A DNA stretch of 42,628 nucleotides from Pseudomonadota bacterium (GCA_034189865.1 JAXHTV010000021.1:1-42628); one strand, 5' to 3'; positions 1 through 8,699 are shown, counted from the first letter of the stretch. Made by a program: numbers and translations. Notes: generated by a model not told the origin, from the sequence alone.

Positions 1-2166
1 CCCCAATAAACGTTCCCAACCCAACGTGAGCCGGCCCTGAAGGGCACGCCCGCCAGTCGCGGCCATCACCGCGCCTGAGGCTTCGTCTTGGTAAGACAAG
101 CGCGCGCGGTGGCCGTCATCCACCGGCAAACTGCGTTGATTTTGGGGAATATCGTCCGCTCCGGACCGGGTTAAGTTCGCATCGATGACCTGGGTGAGGA
201 AAATATAGCCCTCCGGCTTCACGAGTTTTCTCGTTTTGGTGTTGTAGAAGTCGACGGTGGGCCGGTTCAAATCCTCGAGTTCCAAATTTCCCCGATGGAG
301 CAGTGTGAAGATCTTGTTCTTTTCGCTCTGGATGATTTTTTGAATAAGGCCTTCGGTGTAGTGACTTAAAAAGCCACTGACGAACTTCACCGTGTTGCGG
401 CTTATCGCCAAGCTCGCTACGAATGCGTCGTCCCGGAAGTATTCGTTGTCGTTCTCGTTAGGCAGCAAGCGCCGCTGGATTTCGTGTTTTTGCTCCTCGC
501 TCATCAGTTCCGCCAGGAACCGGCGGCCCGGGTCCTGTTCGGTTTCCTGGGCCAACGCTTCGTCGGAAGGTTGGTCCAGCTCCAGCGCCAAATCCAGGGT
601 GTGGGGCGTATCCGCCAGTTGGGCGATGAGCTTTTCCCAGCAATCCCACAGACAGCCGTAGTGGGGATTGGCGTTTTTGGCGCCCGCCTTTTCCGCCGGC
701 AGCCGCACATAGTCGTCGCTGGCCGCGTGGAGGGTAACGGCCCCTTCCCGGTGCTGTTCGCCCAGGTAGTCCACCAGGGCTTGTTTGCTCTCGGCGATGC
801 GCTCGCGGATCTCTCGCCGGCGCGCTACCCCGAGCACCCGTTCCAGTTCCGCCCGGTCGATGTTGCCGCGGAGTTTTTGCTTGGCTTGTTGCATCTCCGA
901 CCAGCTGCGGTGGGCTTGAGCGTCGCCCGGGTCGGCTCTTTTGCCTCTGGGGGTCTCGCGGTATTCGACGGGGGGCTCGGGCGGTTGCCGGTACAGGCTT
1001 TGGGTCACGATGGTGGCCGATTGAAAATGCGGCTGTTTGGCCAGCTCGGCCAGGGTGCTGCGCATCTCGTGCCAGCGGCCCTGATATTCCCCCGCCAATC
1101 GGTAGGCGATACCCAGGGGATCGTCCAGGTACACCACCGGCAGGTTGGATTGCCGCTCGGGCAGGAGGGCGTAAAGATCCGGCGCGTTGGCGATGTTGTC
1201 CACCGCCGCATCCTGGCCCTGGGCGGCCTGATAGGGAAATCCGTCGGCGAAGCCGTGGAGTTTCACCCACTGCAGGCGTTGGTCCCGCAGTTCGGCGGCT
1301 TTGCCGAGTTCTTCCTGGGTGGGCATGGCGGGGGGGCGGGGCCCGCGAAAATCGGCGATGCGAAAATCGTCTTCGGCCATGCCGCCAAAGGCGTTGATTT
1401 GCGCCCAGCTCCACTGCACATCGGCAAAGGCGATGGCCAGCTGCATGTTGCGCCCGTCCAGCCGGTAGGGCAGCAGCAGGCGGTTGTCCACGTCCCGCGC
1501 GGTGGCGGGACGAGCGTCCTGGCCGGCGTAGTATTGCAGGTTGATGTCTTTGAATTTGCCGGACTCGAGTACCTGCACTTCCCGCCAGAGGGTGAGTTGG
1601 TCGCTGCCTTCCTCGCCCCAAAAAATGTAGATATAGCCGTTCTGCCGCAGCAGGTCGGCCTGTTTGGGATCCCGATCCGGCGTGGTGTAGCGCAGCGGTA
1701 CGATGGGGATCATGATGTTCTGTTTGTTCTGCCCCGCTTCGGCGGTTTGGGCTTCCACGTCGCTGCGTTTGACGGTGCCCATCTCCGCCAGCGGCAGATC
1801 GCACCAGGTGTGACGTTCGTCGGCAAAGCGTAAATAGAAACGGCGACGGGATTCTTCTTCGCAGGGAAAGATGACTTCGCGGCTGCGCACGCTTTGATAT
1901 TCGGTGTGCGCCACGTCCTTGACCACGGGCGGTTTCGAACAAGCCTCGGTCTCAGCCGGGGCGGCCGCGGCGGATGGTTGGGCTTGAAGCGGCGACGCTT
2001 TTGCCGGTGCTGTTTTGGCCGGCTCGGCTTGGGCCGCGCTGGGCGACGGCTCAGACGATGACGCAGGCGCCGTTGACTGTATCTCGGGGAACGTCTCGGG
2101 CCCTTCGAGGGCGGAGGCGGCAGCGCTATTTTTATTCGAGCCGTTTGAGTCCAATGAATAGCTCAT
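1..2166 (-). CDS. Putative T6SS effector, VasX / BTH_I2691-like N-terminal region (3' end outside window)
   Basis: The frame is open from an ATG at 2166 to the left edge, giving 722 visible codons with no stop, so the C-terminal and probably toxic part lies outside the window. Residues 1-80 are Ala/Pro/Ser-rich and low in complexity. Residues about 150-370 resemble the N-terminal region of VasX / BTH_I2691-type T6SS effectors: an IPIVPLRY stretch near 153-160, NGYIYIF near 176-182, and VVYLDDPLGIAYRL near 344-357. The start overlaps the stop of the DUF4150 PAAR-like gene as ATGA, which implies translational coupling, and the gene ends the vgrG cassette as the expected cargo. VasX is a pore-forming effector, but the part that would show this is not visible, so activity is unassigned. 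An immunity gene would be expected downstream, beyond position 1. Large open frames on both strands over 458-1942 are shadows with Arg/Pro/Gly-rich translations. Confidence 0.75.
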   Translation of the reverse strand, partial: MSYSLDSNGSNKNSAAASALEGPETFPEIQSTAPASSSEPSPSAAQAEPAKTAPAKASPLQAQPSAAAAPAETEACSKPPVVKDVAHTEYQSVRSREVIFPCEEESRRRFYLRFADERHTWCDLPLAEMGTVKRSDVEAQTAEAGQNKQNIMIPIVPLRYTTPDRDPKQADLLRQNGYIYIFWGEEGSDQLTLWREVQVLESGKFKDINLQYYAGQDARPATARDVDNRLLLPYRLDGRNMQLAIAFADVQWSWAQINAFGGMAEDDFRIADFRGPRPPAMPTQEELGKAAELRDQRLQWVKLHGFADGFPYQAAQGQDAAVDNIANAPDLYALLPERQSNLPVVYLDDPLGIAYRLAGEYQGRWHEMRSTLAELAKQPHFQSATIVTQSLYRQPPEPPVEYRETPRGKRADPGDAQAHRSWSEMQQAKQKLRGNIDRAELERVLGVARRREIRERIAESKQALVDYLGEQHREGAVTLHAASDDYVRLPAEKAGAKNANPHYGCLWDCWEKLIAQLADTPHTLDLALELDQPSDEALAQETEQDPGRRFLAELMSEEQKHEIQRRLLPNENDNEYFRDDAFVASLAISRNTVKFVSGFLSHYTEGLIQKIIQSEKNKIFTLLHRGNLELEDLNRPTVDFYNTKTRKLVKPEGYIFLTQVIDANLTRSGADDIPQNQRSLPVDDGHRARLSYQDEASGAVMAATGGRALQGRLTLGWERLLG

Positions 2167-2699
2167 GATTCGCCCCCTTCGCTGGGGTCTTGCCCGAACC
2201 GACCGTGCAAACCGCGCCCCGTGTCACCGAAGACCATCAAGTCGAACACATCGGCAGTGGCCTGTTCGGTTTCCGGGTCTTGCACCTCGGCGGGCGGTGG
2301 CGGCGATGCGCTGCCGCCAGGCTGGTTCAAGGGACCGGGCGGCGTGTTCTGGTGGTTGGACAGCATGATTTCGTTTTGCCGAACGGCCGGCACCCCTTCG
2401 ATGAACACATCGTTGGACGCCGTCTGGAAGGTAGCCTCCGCCCCCATGGTGCCGGAATTGACGCCGCCGCAGCTGCCCGCTTCGTCCCCCGTGCTGCGGG
2501 AGAAAATGGATTCCTGATGGCAAACCGGGTTTTCTTCCGCCATCACGGAGCTGGCGGTTTGCGCGGCGTCTTTGGATTCGGCCACGTTGTTGTAGGTCAC
2601 GGGCTTGCACTTGGACGGCGTTTTACAGACATCCTGCGTGGTGAGCACGCCTTGGCTGGCGGCATGGACCGCTGTTCTGTTGTTGATCAGCACACTCAT
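2163..2699 (-). CDS. DUF4150 PAAR-like protein (T6SS spike tip)
   Basis: This 178-aa protein begins MSVLINNRTAVHAASQG and has the DUF4150 pattern: a DVC.TP motif, CKPVTYNNVA, NPVCHQESIFSRSTGDEAGSCGGV, and FIEGVPAVRQNEIM. Cysteines and histidines are spread through the first 100 residues, as in metal-stabilised PAAR cones. The last 60 residues are Pro/Glu-rich and probably form a flexible tail. The family role is to cap the VgrG spike and join it to cargo. I chose the ATG at 2699 over a start 8 codons earlier because the family begins at MSVLINN and an AGAGAGA-type ribosome site lies just upstream. It follows the ketosynthase-like gene by 20 nt and overlaps the effector gene by 4 nt (ATGA), so it most likely carries that effector. 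Confidence 0.9.
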   Translation of the reverse strand: MSVLINNRTAVHAASQGVLTTQDVCKTPSKCKPVTYNNVAESKDAAQTASSVMAEENPVCHQESIFSRSTGDEAGSCGGVNSGTMGAEATFQTASNDVFIEGVPAVRQNEIMLSNHQNTPPGPLNQPGGSASPPPPAEVQDPETEQATADVFDLMVFGDTGRGLHGRFGQDPSEGGES

Positions 2700-2719
2700 A
2701 ATTGTCTCTCTACTGCCTC

Positions 2720-3949
2720 TCAAACCACGCCGTCGGCCAGCTGTTCTGCCGGGGCAAAAGGATCGCCGGTGATGTTCTCGAACGGATCGACCAGGCGGGC
2801 CGGGGTATCCGCCGCCGACGCGGGATAGGGGTTACGGAGCACCACCGCACCGCGCGCGCCGCTGGCGTCAGTCTCGCAGACCACCAGGCTGCCGGCATAG
2901 GGTGTTTGCGCCTGAAAACGACCGCAAGCCAGTGCCAGTTGCATGGGCATGGCCGCAGCGCCCACATCGCCCACTGTGCCGCCCATTTTAAACCGTGGCG
3001 GCCGGGGTGCCTGGGGCAAATCCTCAAGCGTGATATGGCCACGCATCAGCTCGTTTTGTTGTTCTTCCGTCAACTCAACGCGCAGCAGGGCTTGGCTGGC
3101 TTGCAGCCACTCCAATTCCGCGGCCGGCTCGGTGGAGGATGTCGCGTGGACAAAACCACCGATCTGATCGGCCTCCAGTTCCGCCGCTGTCAGGGCCTGA
3201 CGCAAACAGTCGCTGAGCGCCGTCAGCCGCCGGGTTTCCGGTGATCCCGCGTGGGGCTCCAGCGCATGGGCAACGCTCGCGACCCTGGCCAGGGGGCGTT
3301 CCTCCTCAACCATGGCATCCACTGCGCGCAACACACAATAGGCCGCACCCTCCCCCGGAATGCTGCCGTAGGCCGAGCCGCGGATTTTAAGCAGGTCCTG
3401 CTCCAGCCATTGCTCGCAGGTGGAGTCGTCAACCAGGGTATCCACACCGCCGAAAATCACGGCATCCAATCGTCCTGTATCCAATGCGTGGCATAAGGTG
3501 GCGAGATAATACGACGCACCCCGCCCCGCATCGCCAAAGCGGAAATCCAATTCCGCACCGTCGAGCACCACCTCTTTGAGCGACGACACTTGCGCCGGCG
3601 TGGTGATGGAGCGGGCGCGACACTGGGTAAGCGACGGCAGCATGGTTAACACCACCAAACCCTCGCGGGAAACGCCAGCCGGCAGGGTCTGCAGAGCATT
3701 GTCCAGCGCGGTGGCCGCCAGCGCCAGGGCGCGGTCGCCGGGGGAGGCGAATCCCGCCAGATCCGAATTCGGCGCCGTCAGGGCAGGTTGGAAGCGGCCT
3801 TGTGCGTCTTCCCGTCCCAAGGATGGGTGCCAACGCGTGGCACTGAGGTTATTGTGCACCGCCGCATAAAGCTGAATCGGCTGTTCGGCCACCGAAGTGC
3901 AAAGGCCAACGCCTGTGATGGCGACTTGGCTGGCAATCGCCTCGCTCAT
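2720..3949 (-). CDS. Ketosynthase/thiolase-fold protein without catalytic cysteine, VgrG-cassette component
   Basis: This 409-aa protein has the thiolase-fold layout of beta-ketoacyl-ACP synthases. The N-terminus is IASQVAITGVGLCTS, followed by LDAVIFGGVDTL, GSIPGEGAAYCVLRA, and a C-terminal MGGTVGDVGAAAMPMQLALA segment. Where active FabB/FabF enzymes have their nucleophile cysteine, about 25 residues before the GGVD turn, the sequence reads GDAGRGASYYL with no Cys. The usual G-H pair in the late KTxxGH motif also reads G-G here. Condensing activity is therefore unlikely, and a structural or chaperone role in effector loading is inferred. Such proteins recur between DUF2169 and PAAR-like genes in T6SS clusters. 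The ATG at 3949 overlaps the DUF2169 stop as ATGA; a start 10 codons upstream is possible but would extend the overlap. Confidence 0.8.
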   Translation of the reverse strand: MSEAIASQVAITGVGLCTSVAEQPIQLYAAVHNNLSATRWHPSLGREDAQGRFQPALTAPNSDLAGFASPGDRALALAATALDNALQTLPAGVSREGLVVLTMLPSLTQCRARSITTPAQVSSLKEVVLDGAELDFRFGDAGRGASYYLATLCHALDTGRLDAVIFGGVDTLVDDSTCEQWLEQDLLKIRGSAYGSIPGEGAAYCVLRAVDAMVEEERPLARVASVAHALEPHAGSPETRRLTALSDCLRQALTAAELEADQIGGFVHATSSTEPAAELEWLQASQALLRVELTEEQQNELMRGHITLEDLPQAPRPPRFKMGGTVGDVGAAAMPMQLALACGRFQAQTPYAGSLVVCETDASGARGAVVLRNPYPASAADTPARLVDPFENITGDPFAPAEQLADGVV

Positions 3950-4971
3950 GCCGGCTCTCCGCTGTGCAGCTCCAACCAACCCGGCCGGGTCTCACTCAAC
4001 GGCCAGGGTGCGGACCAGCGCCAGGTGAGGGATAAAACCGCCTCGTTCAGATCGATCGCCACGGTATCGCAACACCCGGTGATGGGCTCCCGCTCGCCGC
4101 CCGAGCGAATCATCACAGCGTGCAAAGGCAACCGCGGCAGCGCCAGGCGCACTTCAGCCGCCTCGCCTTGGGCGACCGGGCAGTGCAAACCGGTGATGGA
4201 AAACACCTCCCCACCCGCAAAACCCGCCGGCAGTTGCTGATCGGCCGGCGCGGCGTTGTGCATGGCCGGATGCGCATGTTCCACAAAGGGCGAATCCAAC
4301 TCGATCAACCCTTCGGCACCGGCCTCCAGCAGACCCCGGCGCGGCTGCCAAAAGCGGGGAATGGGCCCAAAACCGGCCGGTGCCGGCCGGTCGGCAGGCG
4401 ATGTAATGCCTTGATCCGCGTATTCGATTCGGGGCAGCGGGCGACCTTCGCTGTCGTCGTGCTTAGTGAGGTAACCGCAACCCACCGGGTTGGCCTCGTA
4501 AACGCCCCCGGCGCGGGAACCGCCATAGGCCGCCTCGTAGCTGATGGGCAGCGCTTCAAATTCACCTTCGTAAACCGGGGCGACATTCAGGGCGCGACGC
4601 ACCCATTTTCGGGGACCGTGAACCACCAGGTTTTTTTCGCAAAGTAGCTGATCGTCCCGGTGCACCGCCACGCGGACCGGCTGTTGGCGCGAACCGTCCG
4701 CCGGCGCCCATGCCGTGCCGGATAGAAAAAACTCACCGCCCTGTTTGAACGGCACGCTATCGGCCGCCGCCGCCAGGCTGCTGCCGTGGGGCGCACCGGC
4801 GTGGCGGTCGGCCACTTCCAAGGGCAGCGCGGCCGCATCGGGCTGTAGGCTGCCGTCGGCGGAAAACCGGAAATTGGCTTTGACGACCGCCGTGTAGTGG
4901 TGCCGGCCATCCAGCCCCCAGCCGCTGAACATGCCCGCCTGCCAGGGCGTGTGATTAAGCAGCTGCAACAT
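3946..4971 (-). CDS. DUF2169 family protein, probable T6SS effector adaptor
   Basis: This 341-aa protein begins MLQLLNHTPWQAGMFSGW and continues HHYTAVVKANFRF, the standard DUF2169 opening, with ISYEAAYGG near the middle and AGFGPIPRFWQPR after it. DUF2169 proteins serve as adaptors that help load effectors onto VgrG; the Agrobacterium Tde2 adaptor is the characterised example. It has no signal peptide or membrane segment, so it should act in the cytoplasm. I chose the ATG at 4971 because it matches the family N-terminus. The same frame stays open upstream to 5094, but that stretch translates to non-family residues lying inside the upstream gene. It overlaps the TIGR02270-like gene by 17 nt and the ketosynthase-like gene by 4 nt, so the genes should be co-translated. 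Confidence 0.88.
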   Translation of the reverse strand: MLQLLNHTPWQAGMFSGWGLDGRHHYTAVVKANFRFSADGSLQPDAAALPLEVADRHAGAPHGSSLAAAADSVPFKQGGEFFLSGTAWAPADGSRQQPVRVAVHRDDQLLCEKNLVVHGPRKWVRRALNVAPVYEGEFEALPISYEAAYGGSRAGGVYEANPVGCGYLTKHDDSEGRPLPRIEYADQGITSPADRPAPAGFGPIPRFWQPRRGLLEAGAEGLIELDSPFVEHAHPAMHNAAPADQQLPAGFAGGEVFSITGLHCPVAQGEAAEVRLALPRLPLHAVMIRSGGEREPITGCCDTVAIDLNEAVLSLTWRWSAPWPLSETRPGWLELHSGEPA

Positions 4972-6196
4972 CCGGTACCGGCCTCCGCTCGGAAAATCTT
5001 TGAATGTCTCGCTGCCAAGCGCGGTAAGACAAACCCAGCGGTCGCTGACGCATGATCGCCAATAGATCGAGCAAATCGCGCCCGGCCGCGCCACTCCACA
5101 GGCCGAGTTGTTTCATCATCCCGTCCGCGTCCGCGGCCTGACCGGCAATCCGTCGCTCATCGGGCGACCAGTCGGCCACGTTGGCCGCCCACCATGATTG
5201 GGCGGGAGCCACGTCTACGACCACATCGTTTTGCGCAGTGAAGGGCGTAAGCGATTCGGTGGACGCGGCGGCGTCGTGCAAGCGCGGGCGTTTGGGTAGT
5301 CGCTCTCCGGTGAGCCAAAACCATGCCTCGGCAGCGTATTGCTGCGTTCGCACATCCTCCAAATGGGCCAGGAGATAAGGCACGGCGGCGCGCTTGCCGA
5401 ACAGGCCCAAGCAATAAACACCGTGAGCCGGCTCCCGCTCGGCGTAGGCCACCAGCGCCGGCAACAGCTCTTCGGCAGCCAACAAAGCAGCCAGTCGCGC
5501 CAGCTCGCTGTAGTGGGGATCGCTTTGCTTCACTTTGAGCAAGCGCTCCACCATGTCGTTGATATCCCGCTGCGCGCGCAACCGCGCCCCCCACAGCCCG
5601 GGCAGAATGAGTTCCAGCGGCCGCTGTTCGGCCTCGATACCGGCATTGACGCGGTGGTAGACACTGGAAAAGGCGTTGATATCAACGGCTGGGTCATTGG
5701 CCTGGTGAGACAACAATGCCGCCCGGTCAGTCATCGACCACGTGCTCAGATCCAAACCCGACAGCAAATCGGCCGGCAACGACACGCCCTGGCGCTCCCA
5801 CAAACGGAGCAGACGCGCACGATGGGCGTGCGGGGAATTCAGCATGGCGGCCTGGGTGGCAGGCGACAGCGAACAAGGATACAAGGCCAGGGCATTGGCG
5901 GCCGCTTCTGCCGTGTTGTCGTCGGTGACAAGGGCGCGGTAAGCCCCGCGATAGCTCTCGGCACGCAGCGCCGGGTCGCTCTGCCGCAAGCCGGCGGCAA
6001 AATACAGAAAATAACCGGGCGCGTTACCGGGCGCTGGGCGGTTGTCGAAACTGGTCAATACATCCACGGTGGTGCGCAGGCGATCCTCCAAACGGAGCAG
6101 GGCTTGGGCATCGGCCCAACCGGAACGCAAGCGAATCTCCCTCAGCCGGTAGAGCTGCTGGCCACTTTCCCAGTAGATGTCGGCATAACGTGACAC
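4955..6196 (-). CDS. TIGR02270-like protein, VgrG-cassette component
   Basis: This 413-aa, largely helical and Ala/Leu-rich protein lacks signal and membrane segments. The middle part (about 65-300) has repeating short helices such as LARLAALLAAEELLPALVAYAE and AVPYLLAHLEDVRTQQYAAEAWFWLTG, which look like HEAT-type repeats. Content and position match TIGR02270-type proteins, which occur beside DUF2169 genes in T6SS clusters. Assignment rests on this resemblance and context, not on a catalytic motif. Its biochemical role is unknown; scaffold or chaperone is an inference. The start is a GTG at 6196, since the nearest ATG (6186) is out of frame. It follows the preceding small gene by 12 nt and overlaps the DUF2169 gene by 17 nt. 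Confidence 0.7.
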   Translation of the reverse strand: MSRYADIYWESGQQLYRLREIRLRSGWADAQALLRLEDRLRTTVDVLTSFDNRPAPGNAPGYFLYFAAGLRQSDPALRAESYRGAYRALVTDDNTAEAAANALALYPCSLSPATQAAMLNSPHAHRARLLRLWERQGVSLPADLLSGLDLSTWSMTDRAALLSHQANDPAVDINAFSSVYHRVNAGIEAEQRPLELILPGLWGARLRAQRDINDMVERLLKVKQSDPHYSELARLAALLAAEELLPALVAYAEREPAHGVYCLGLFGKRAAVPYLLAHLEDVRTQQYAAEAWFWLTGERLPKRPRLHDAAASTESLTPFTAQNDVVVDVAPAQSWWAANVADWSPDERRIAGQAADADGMMKQLGLWSGAAGRDLLDLLAIMRQRPLGLSYRAWQRDIQRFSERRPVPDVAAA

Positions 6197-6208
6197 GACC
6201 GCTCAGTC

Positions 6209-6637
6209 TCAATTCAAGTGAATATTGGCGCCGAAGATTTGAACGGTTTGTTCACCGAAGGTGTAGATCTGTTTGCCGTCCAGCTTGATTTTGCCGTCGG
6301 CGGTCAACTCCAACACACTCTCGCCGGTGCGGATCACGACGCCACGACCGGCTTCGAGCACGAGCATTCCGTCGGCTTCTGAAATAGCCGGCCGAGGCGC
6401 TTCGCCGGGTGCGCGCAGACGTTGCAAAACGACCACGCCTTCGGACATACGCAAGGCCACGACCGAGTCACCCTCGCGCAAGGCCGGGACCTCCGCCCCG
6501 TGCCCCACTACCGTGTGGCACTCGCCGGAATTCTGGATACTCTCAAGCGCCTGGGCAGAACCATCCTCGCAACGTGAAACCCGGGCGATGAAACATTCGC
6601 CCGCCGCGCTAGCCGCCGTTTTAGGCAATGTTTTCAT
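6209..6637 (-). CDS. Small beta-rich protein, DUF6484-like, VgrG-cassette component
   Basis: This 142-aa protein has no signal peptide. Residues about 14-75 (ECFIARVSRC to VVALRMSEGVVVLQRL) read as a small beta barrel, resembling DUF6484 proteins found beside vgrG genes; I hold that name loosely. The last 45 residues (GVVIRTGESVLELTADGKIKLDGK, then QTVQIFGANIHLN) have the alternating pattern of the beta-helical C-terminus of VgrG/gp5. This suggests a free-standing spike or tip piece, or a VgrG-binding factor. It lies 103 nt downstream of vgrG and 12 nt before the TIGR02270-like gene. The ATG at 6637 has an AGAGGT ribosome site about 7 nt upstream. The 103-nt gap is AT-rich near 6655-6690 and could hold a weak internal promoter, but I see no good -35/-10 pair. 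Confidence 0.7.
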   Translation of the reverse strand: MKTLPKTAASAAGECFIARVSRCEDGSAQALESIQNSGECHTVVGHGAEVPALREGDSVVALRMSEGVVVLQRLRAPGEAPRPAISEADGMLVLEAGRGVVIRTGESVLELTADGKIKLDGKQIYTFGEQTVQIFGANIHLN

Positions 6638-6740
6638 GATTTTACCTCTATTTTCTCGCCCAGAATATAAATAACAATCTTACCCGTTTTGCGCATGATC
6701 CATCGTAATTTACTGCACGGGAGATTTGATTCCCCACCAC

Positions 6741-8699
6741 CTAATTGCTGCCGATGTTGCTGCCGTTTTCGAATATGCTGCCGGCGGCGTTGACGGTCAC
6801 TTCGCCGCCGTTGATCTCGATGTCGCCGCTGTCGGATATCTTGATGAACGTATTGCCCGCTTTTAGCGTAATTTCCGTCGCGCTGACCACGGTGATGTCT
6901 TTACCCGCTTCCACTTGCAGGCTCGAACCGACGTGATGTTGGCTTTCTCCGCCCACGGTGATGTCGGCATCTTTGCCGACTTCCAGCGTGTAGTTGCCGC
7001 CGATGCGGGTTTGTGCATTCTCACCCACGTACTCGTTATAGTCTTTGCCGACGGTCAGGCTGTCGTTTTTGCCCACCGAGTCTTCTTGATCGCCCTCGAC
7101 CCGGGTATTGAGGTTGGCGCCGATTTCGACATCTTCGTCGCCGCCGACTCGCTCCGACTTGTTGGCTTTGACTTCGATATTGAAATCCCGCTGGGCGTGC
7201 AGATAGACCTCTTCCTGCCCCTGAGCGTCGTCGAAACGAAGTTCGTTAAAGCCGTCTCCGCCGGTACTTTGGGTCTTGAACGTGCTGACCGCCTTGCGCT
7301 CAGGCAGCGGATACGGCGGAACGTTGGTGCCGTGATAGACCCGCCCGGTAATGACCGGTCGGTCCGGGTCACCGTCGAGAAAGTCCACCACCACTTCCTG
7401 ACCGATACGGGGGACATTCATTGCGCCCCATCCGGCCCCCGCCCATTGCTGGCTGACCCGGATCCAGCACGAGCTGCGCTCGTCAGCTTGGCCGAGCCGG
7501 TCCCAGTGAAAGTGGACTTTCACCCGGCCGTACTCGTCGCAGTAGATCTCTTCCCCCTGCGGACCGGTCACAATCGCCGTTTGCGGCCCCTCGATCCGGG
7601 GTTTTTTCATGATCACCGGATCGCGAAAAACCGCGCTGGCCGGCATACATTCGAATTCGTTTCGATAATCGGCCTCACCCGCGCCGGCGTCTTCTTCCCG
7701 GGCCTGGGGTTGTGTGCCGTAGTGTTGAATGCCAACAACGAGGTACTCGCTGTTGAGCTCGCTGCGGTGGTAATCCTCAAGCGTAAACTGACCGCCCGGA
7801 ATCAATCGGGGGCAATCGCTCTTACCTTCCGCATTGAGCACGCGAACCCGTTCGCCTTCGAGTTGATAGCGCGCGCTTTGGGCGCCGGCTCCCGGATCCA
7901 GGAAACGCCCGGGGTATTGGTAGCGTTCCAGTGTCGCCCCGCCGCCGGCGTTAGCCGTGGCCTGCAAGGCCAGTTCGGGGCGCTGAAAATCGTAATCCTT
8001 CAGGGTAACGGCTTGGGTTTCGATGCGGTTCCATTGACCAAATGGATAAATGGCCTCCCGTTCTGCCGGAGTGCCCTGGGGGTCATGGTAGATCAGCGCT
8101 GGGGTCCCGGTGATGGGTGCGGAGGCCGACGGGGTGTCGGTGATGACCATGGTGTGACCGCCCTGGCGATGGTCGAAGAAGTACCACATACCCTCTTCTT
8201 GCATCAGCCGGCGGACGAAATGCAGGTCGGTTTCTCCGAACTGCACACAATACGAACGCGTGGCATGCGACTCCTGCAGCAAAAACCGGTAGGCGTCTGA
8301 GGACACTTCTGCGCTGTCCATCACCGCGCGGATGATATCTTCCACCGTCATGGACTGGAAAATCCGACAGTCGCTGCGTTTTTCCAGAATCCAGGTATTG
8401 GGAACCAGCGTGAATTGGTAGTGGGCGAAACGTCGACCGACCTGCCCCTGCGCGACGGCCGCCACCATCCCGCTGACATAGCGGGTGGGTTCGCCGGTGC
8501 GGCTGTGCAGCGCCAGTGTGGCGGACTGGCCGATCAGTGGAGCCAAATCGAGATGGGCATCTTCGGATACCGCTGTAACGACAAACCGAAACGGCTCCGA
8601 CAACGCTTCCGAACCTTGAAATTCGACGACGCGGAGCGGACTGCTGCATTCGGATACTTCCAGCCCGAACTGCTCCCCGTTAGCCATCCCTTCCGGCAT
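6741..8699 (-). CDS. vgrG: VgrG / TssI, T6SS spike protein
   Basis: This 652-aa protein is VgrG, the trimeric spike on the Hcp tube. Residues 1-370 are gp27-like, including a GETDLHFVRRLMQEEGMWYFF motif. The gp5 OB-fold follows at about 375-470 (CDEYGRVKVHFHWDR, then SSCWIRVSQQWAGAGWGAMNVPRIGQEVVVDFLDGDPDRP split over two adjoining blocks). A beta-helix of Val/Gly repeats runs from about 520 to 610 (VGGDEDVEIG, VEGDQEDSVG, VGKDYNEYVG, IGGNYTLEVG). It ends shortly after a SDSGDIEINGG segment with no extra domain, so it is not an evolved VgrG and cargo should be non-covalent. The ATG at 8699 has an AAGGGG ribosome site; a second ATG lies four codons in. It is separated from hcp by 297 nt containing two hairpins. 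Confidence 0.97.
   Translation of the reverse strand: MPEGMANGEQFGLEVSECSSPLRVVEFQGSEALSEPFRFVVTAVSEDAHLDLAPLIGQSATLALHSRTGEPTRYVSGMVAAVAQGQVGRRFAHYQFTLVPNTWILEKRSDCRIFQSMTVEDIIRAVMDSAEVSSDAYRFLLQESHATRSYCVQFGETDLHFVRRLMQEEGMWYFFDHRQGGHTMVITDTPSASAPITGTPALIYHDPQGTPAEREAIYPFGQWNRIETQAVTLKDYDFQRPELALQATANAGGGATLERYQYPGRFLDPGAGAQSARYQLEGERVRVLNAEGKSDCPRLIPGGQFTLEDYHRSELNSEYLVVGIQHYGTQPQAREEDAGAGEADYRNEFECMPASAVFRDPVIMKKPRIEGPQTAIVTGPQGEEIYCDEYGRVKVHFHWDRLGQADERSSCWIRVSQQWAGAGWGAMNVPRIGQEVVVDFLDGDPDRPVITGRVYHGTNVPPYPLPERKAVSTFKTQSTGGDGFNELRFDDAQGQEEVYLHAQRDFNIEVKANKSERVGGDEDVEIGANLNTRVEGDQEDSVGKNDSLTVGKDYNEYVGENAQTRIGGNYTLEVGKDADITVGGESQHHVGSSLQVEAGKDITVVSATEITLKAGNTFIKISDSGDIEINGGEVTVNAAGSIFENGSNIGSN

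Noticed and set aside
458-1942. Long open frames on both strands (minus 458-1942, plus 484-1833) over the left-edge region
   Set aside because: The minus-strand translation is Arg/Pro/Gly/His-rich and the plus-strand one is low-information with no motifs. The effector frame from 2166 to the edge has natural composition, ATGA coupling and family motifs.
6880-7180. Periodic repeats within vgrG as a possible DNA repeat array
   Set aside because: The periodicity is the protein beta-helix (Val/Gly repeats about every 8 residues); the DNA units diverge and there is no CRISPR-like spacing.
6915-8300. 461-codon plus-strand open frame opposite vgrG
   Set aside because: It is a mirror of the strongly supported vgrG frame, a common effect in GC-rich genes, and has no recognisable motif.
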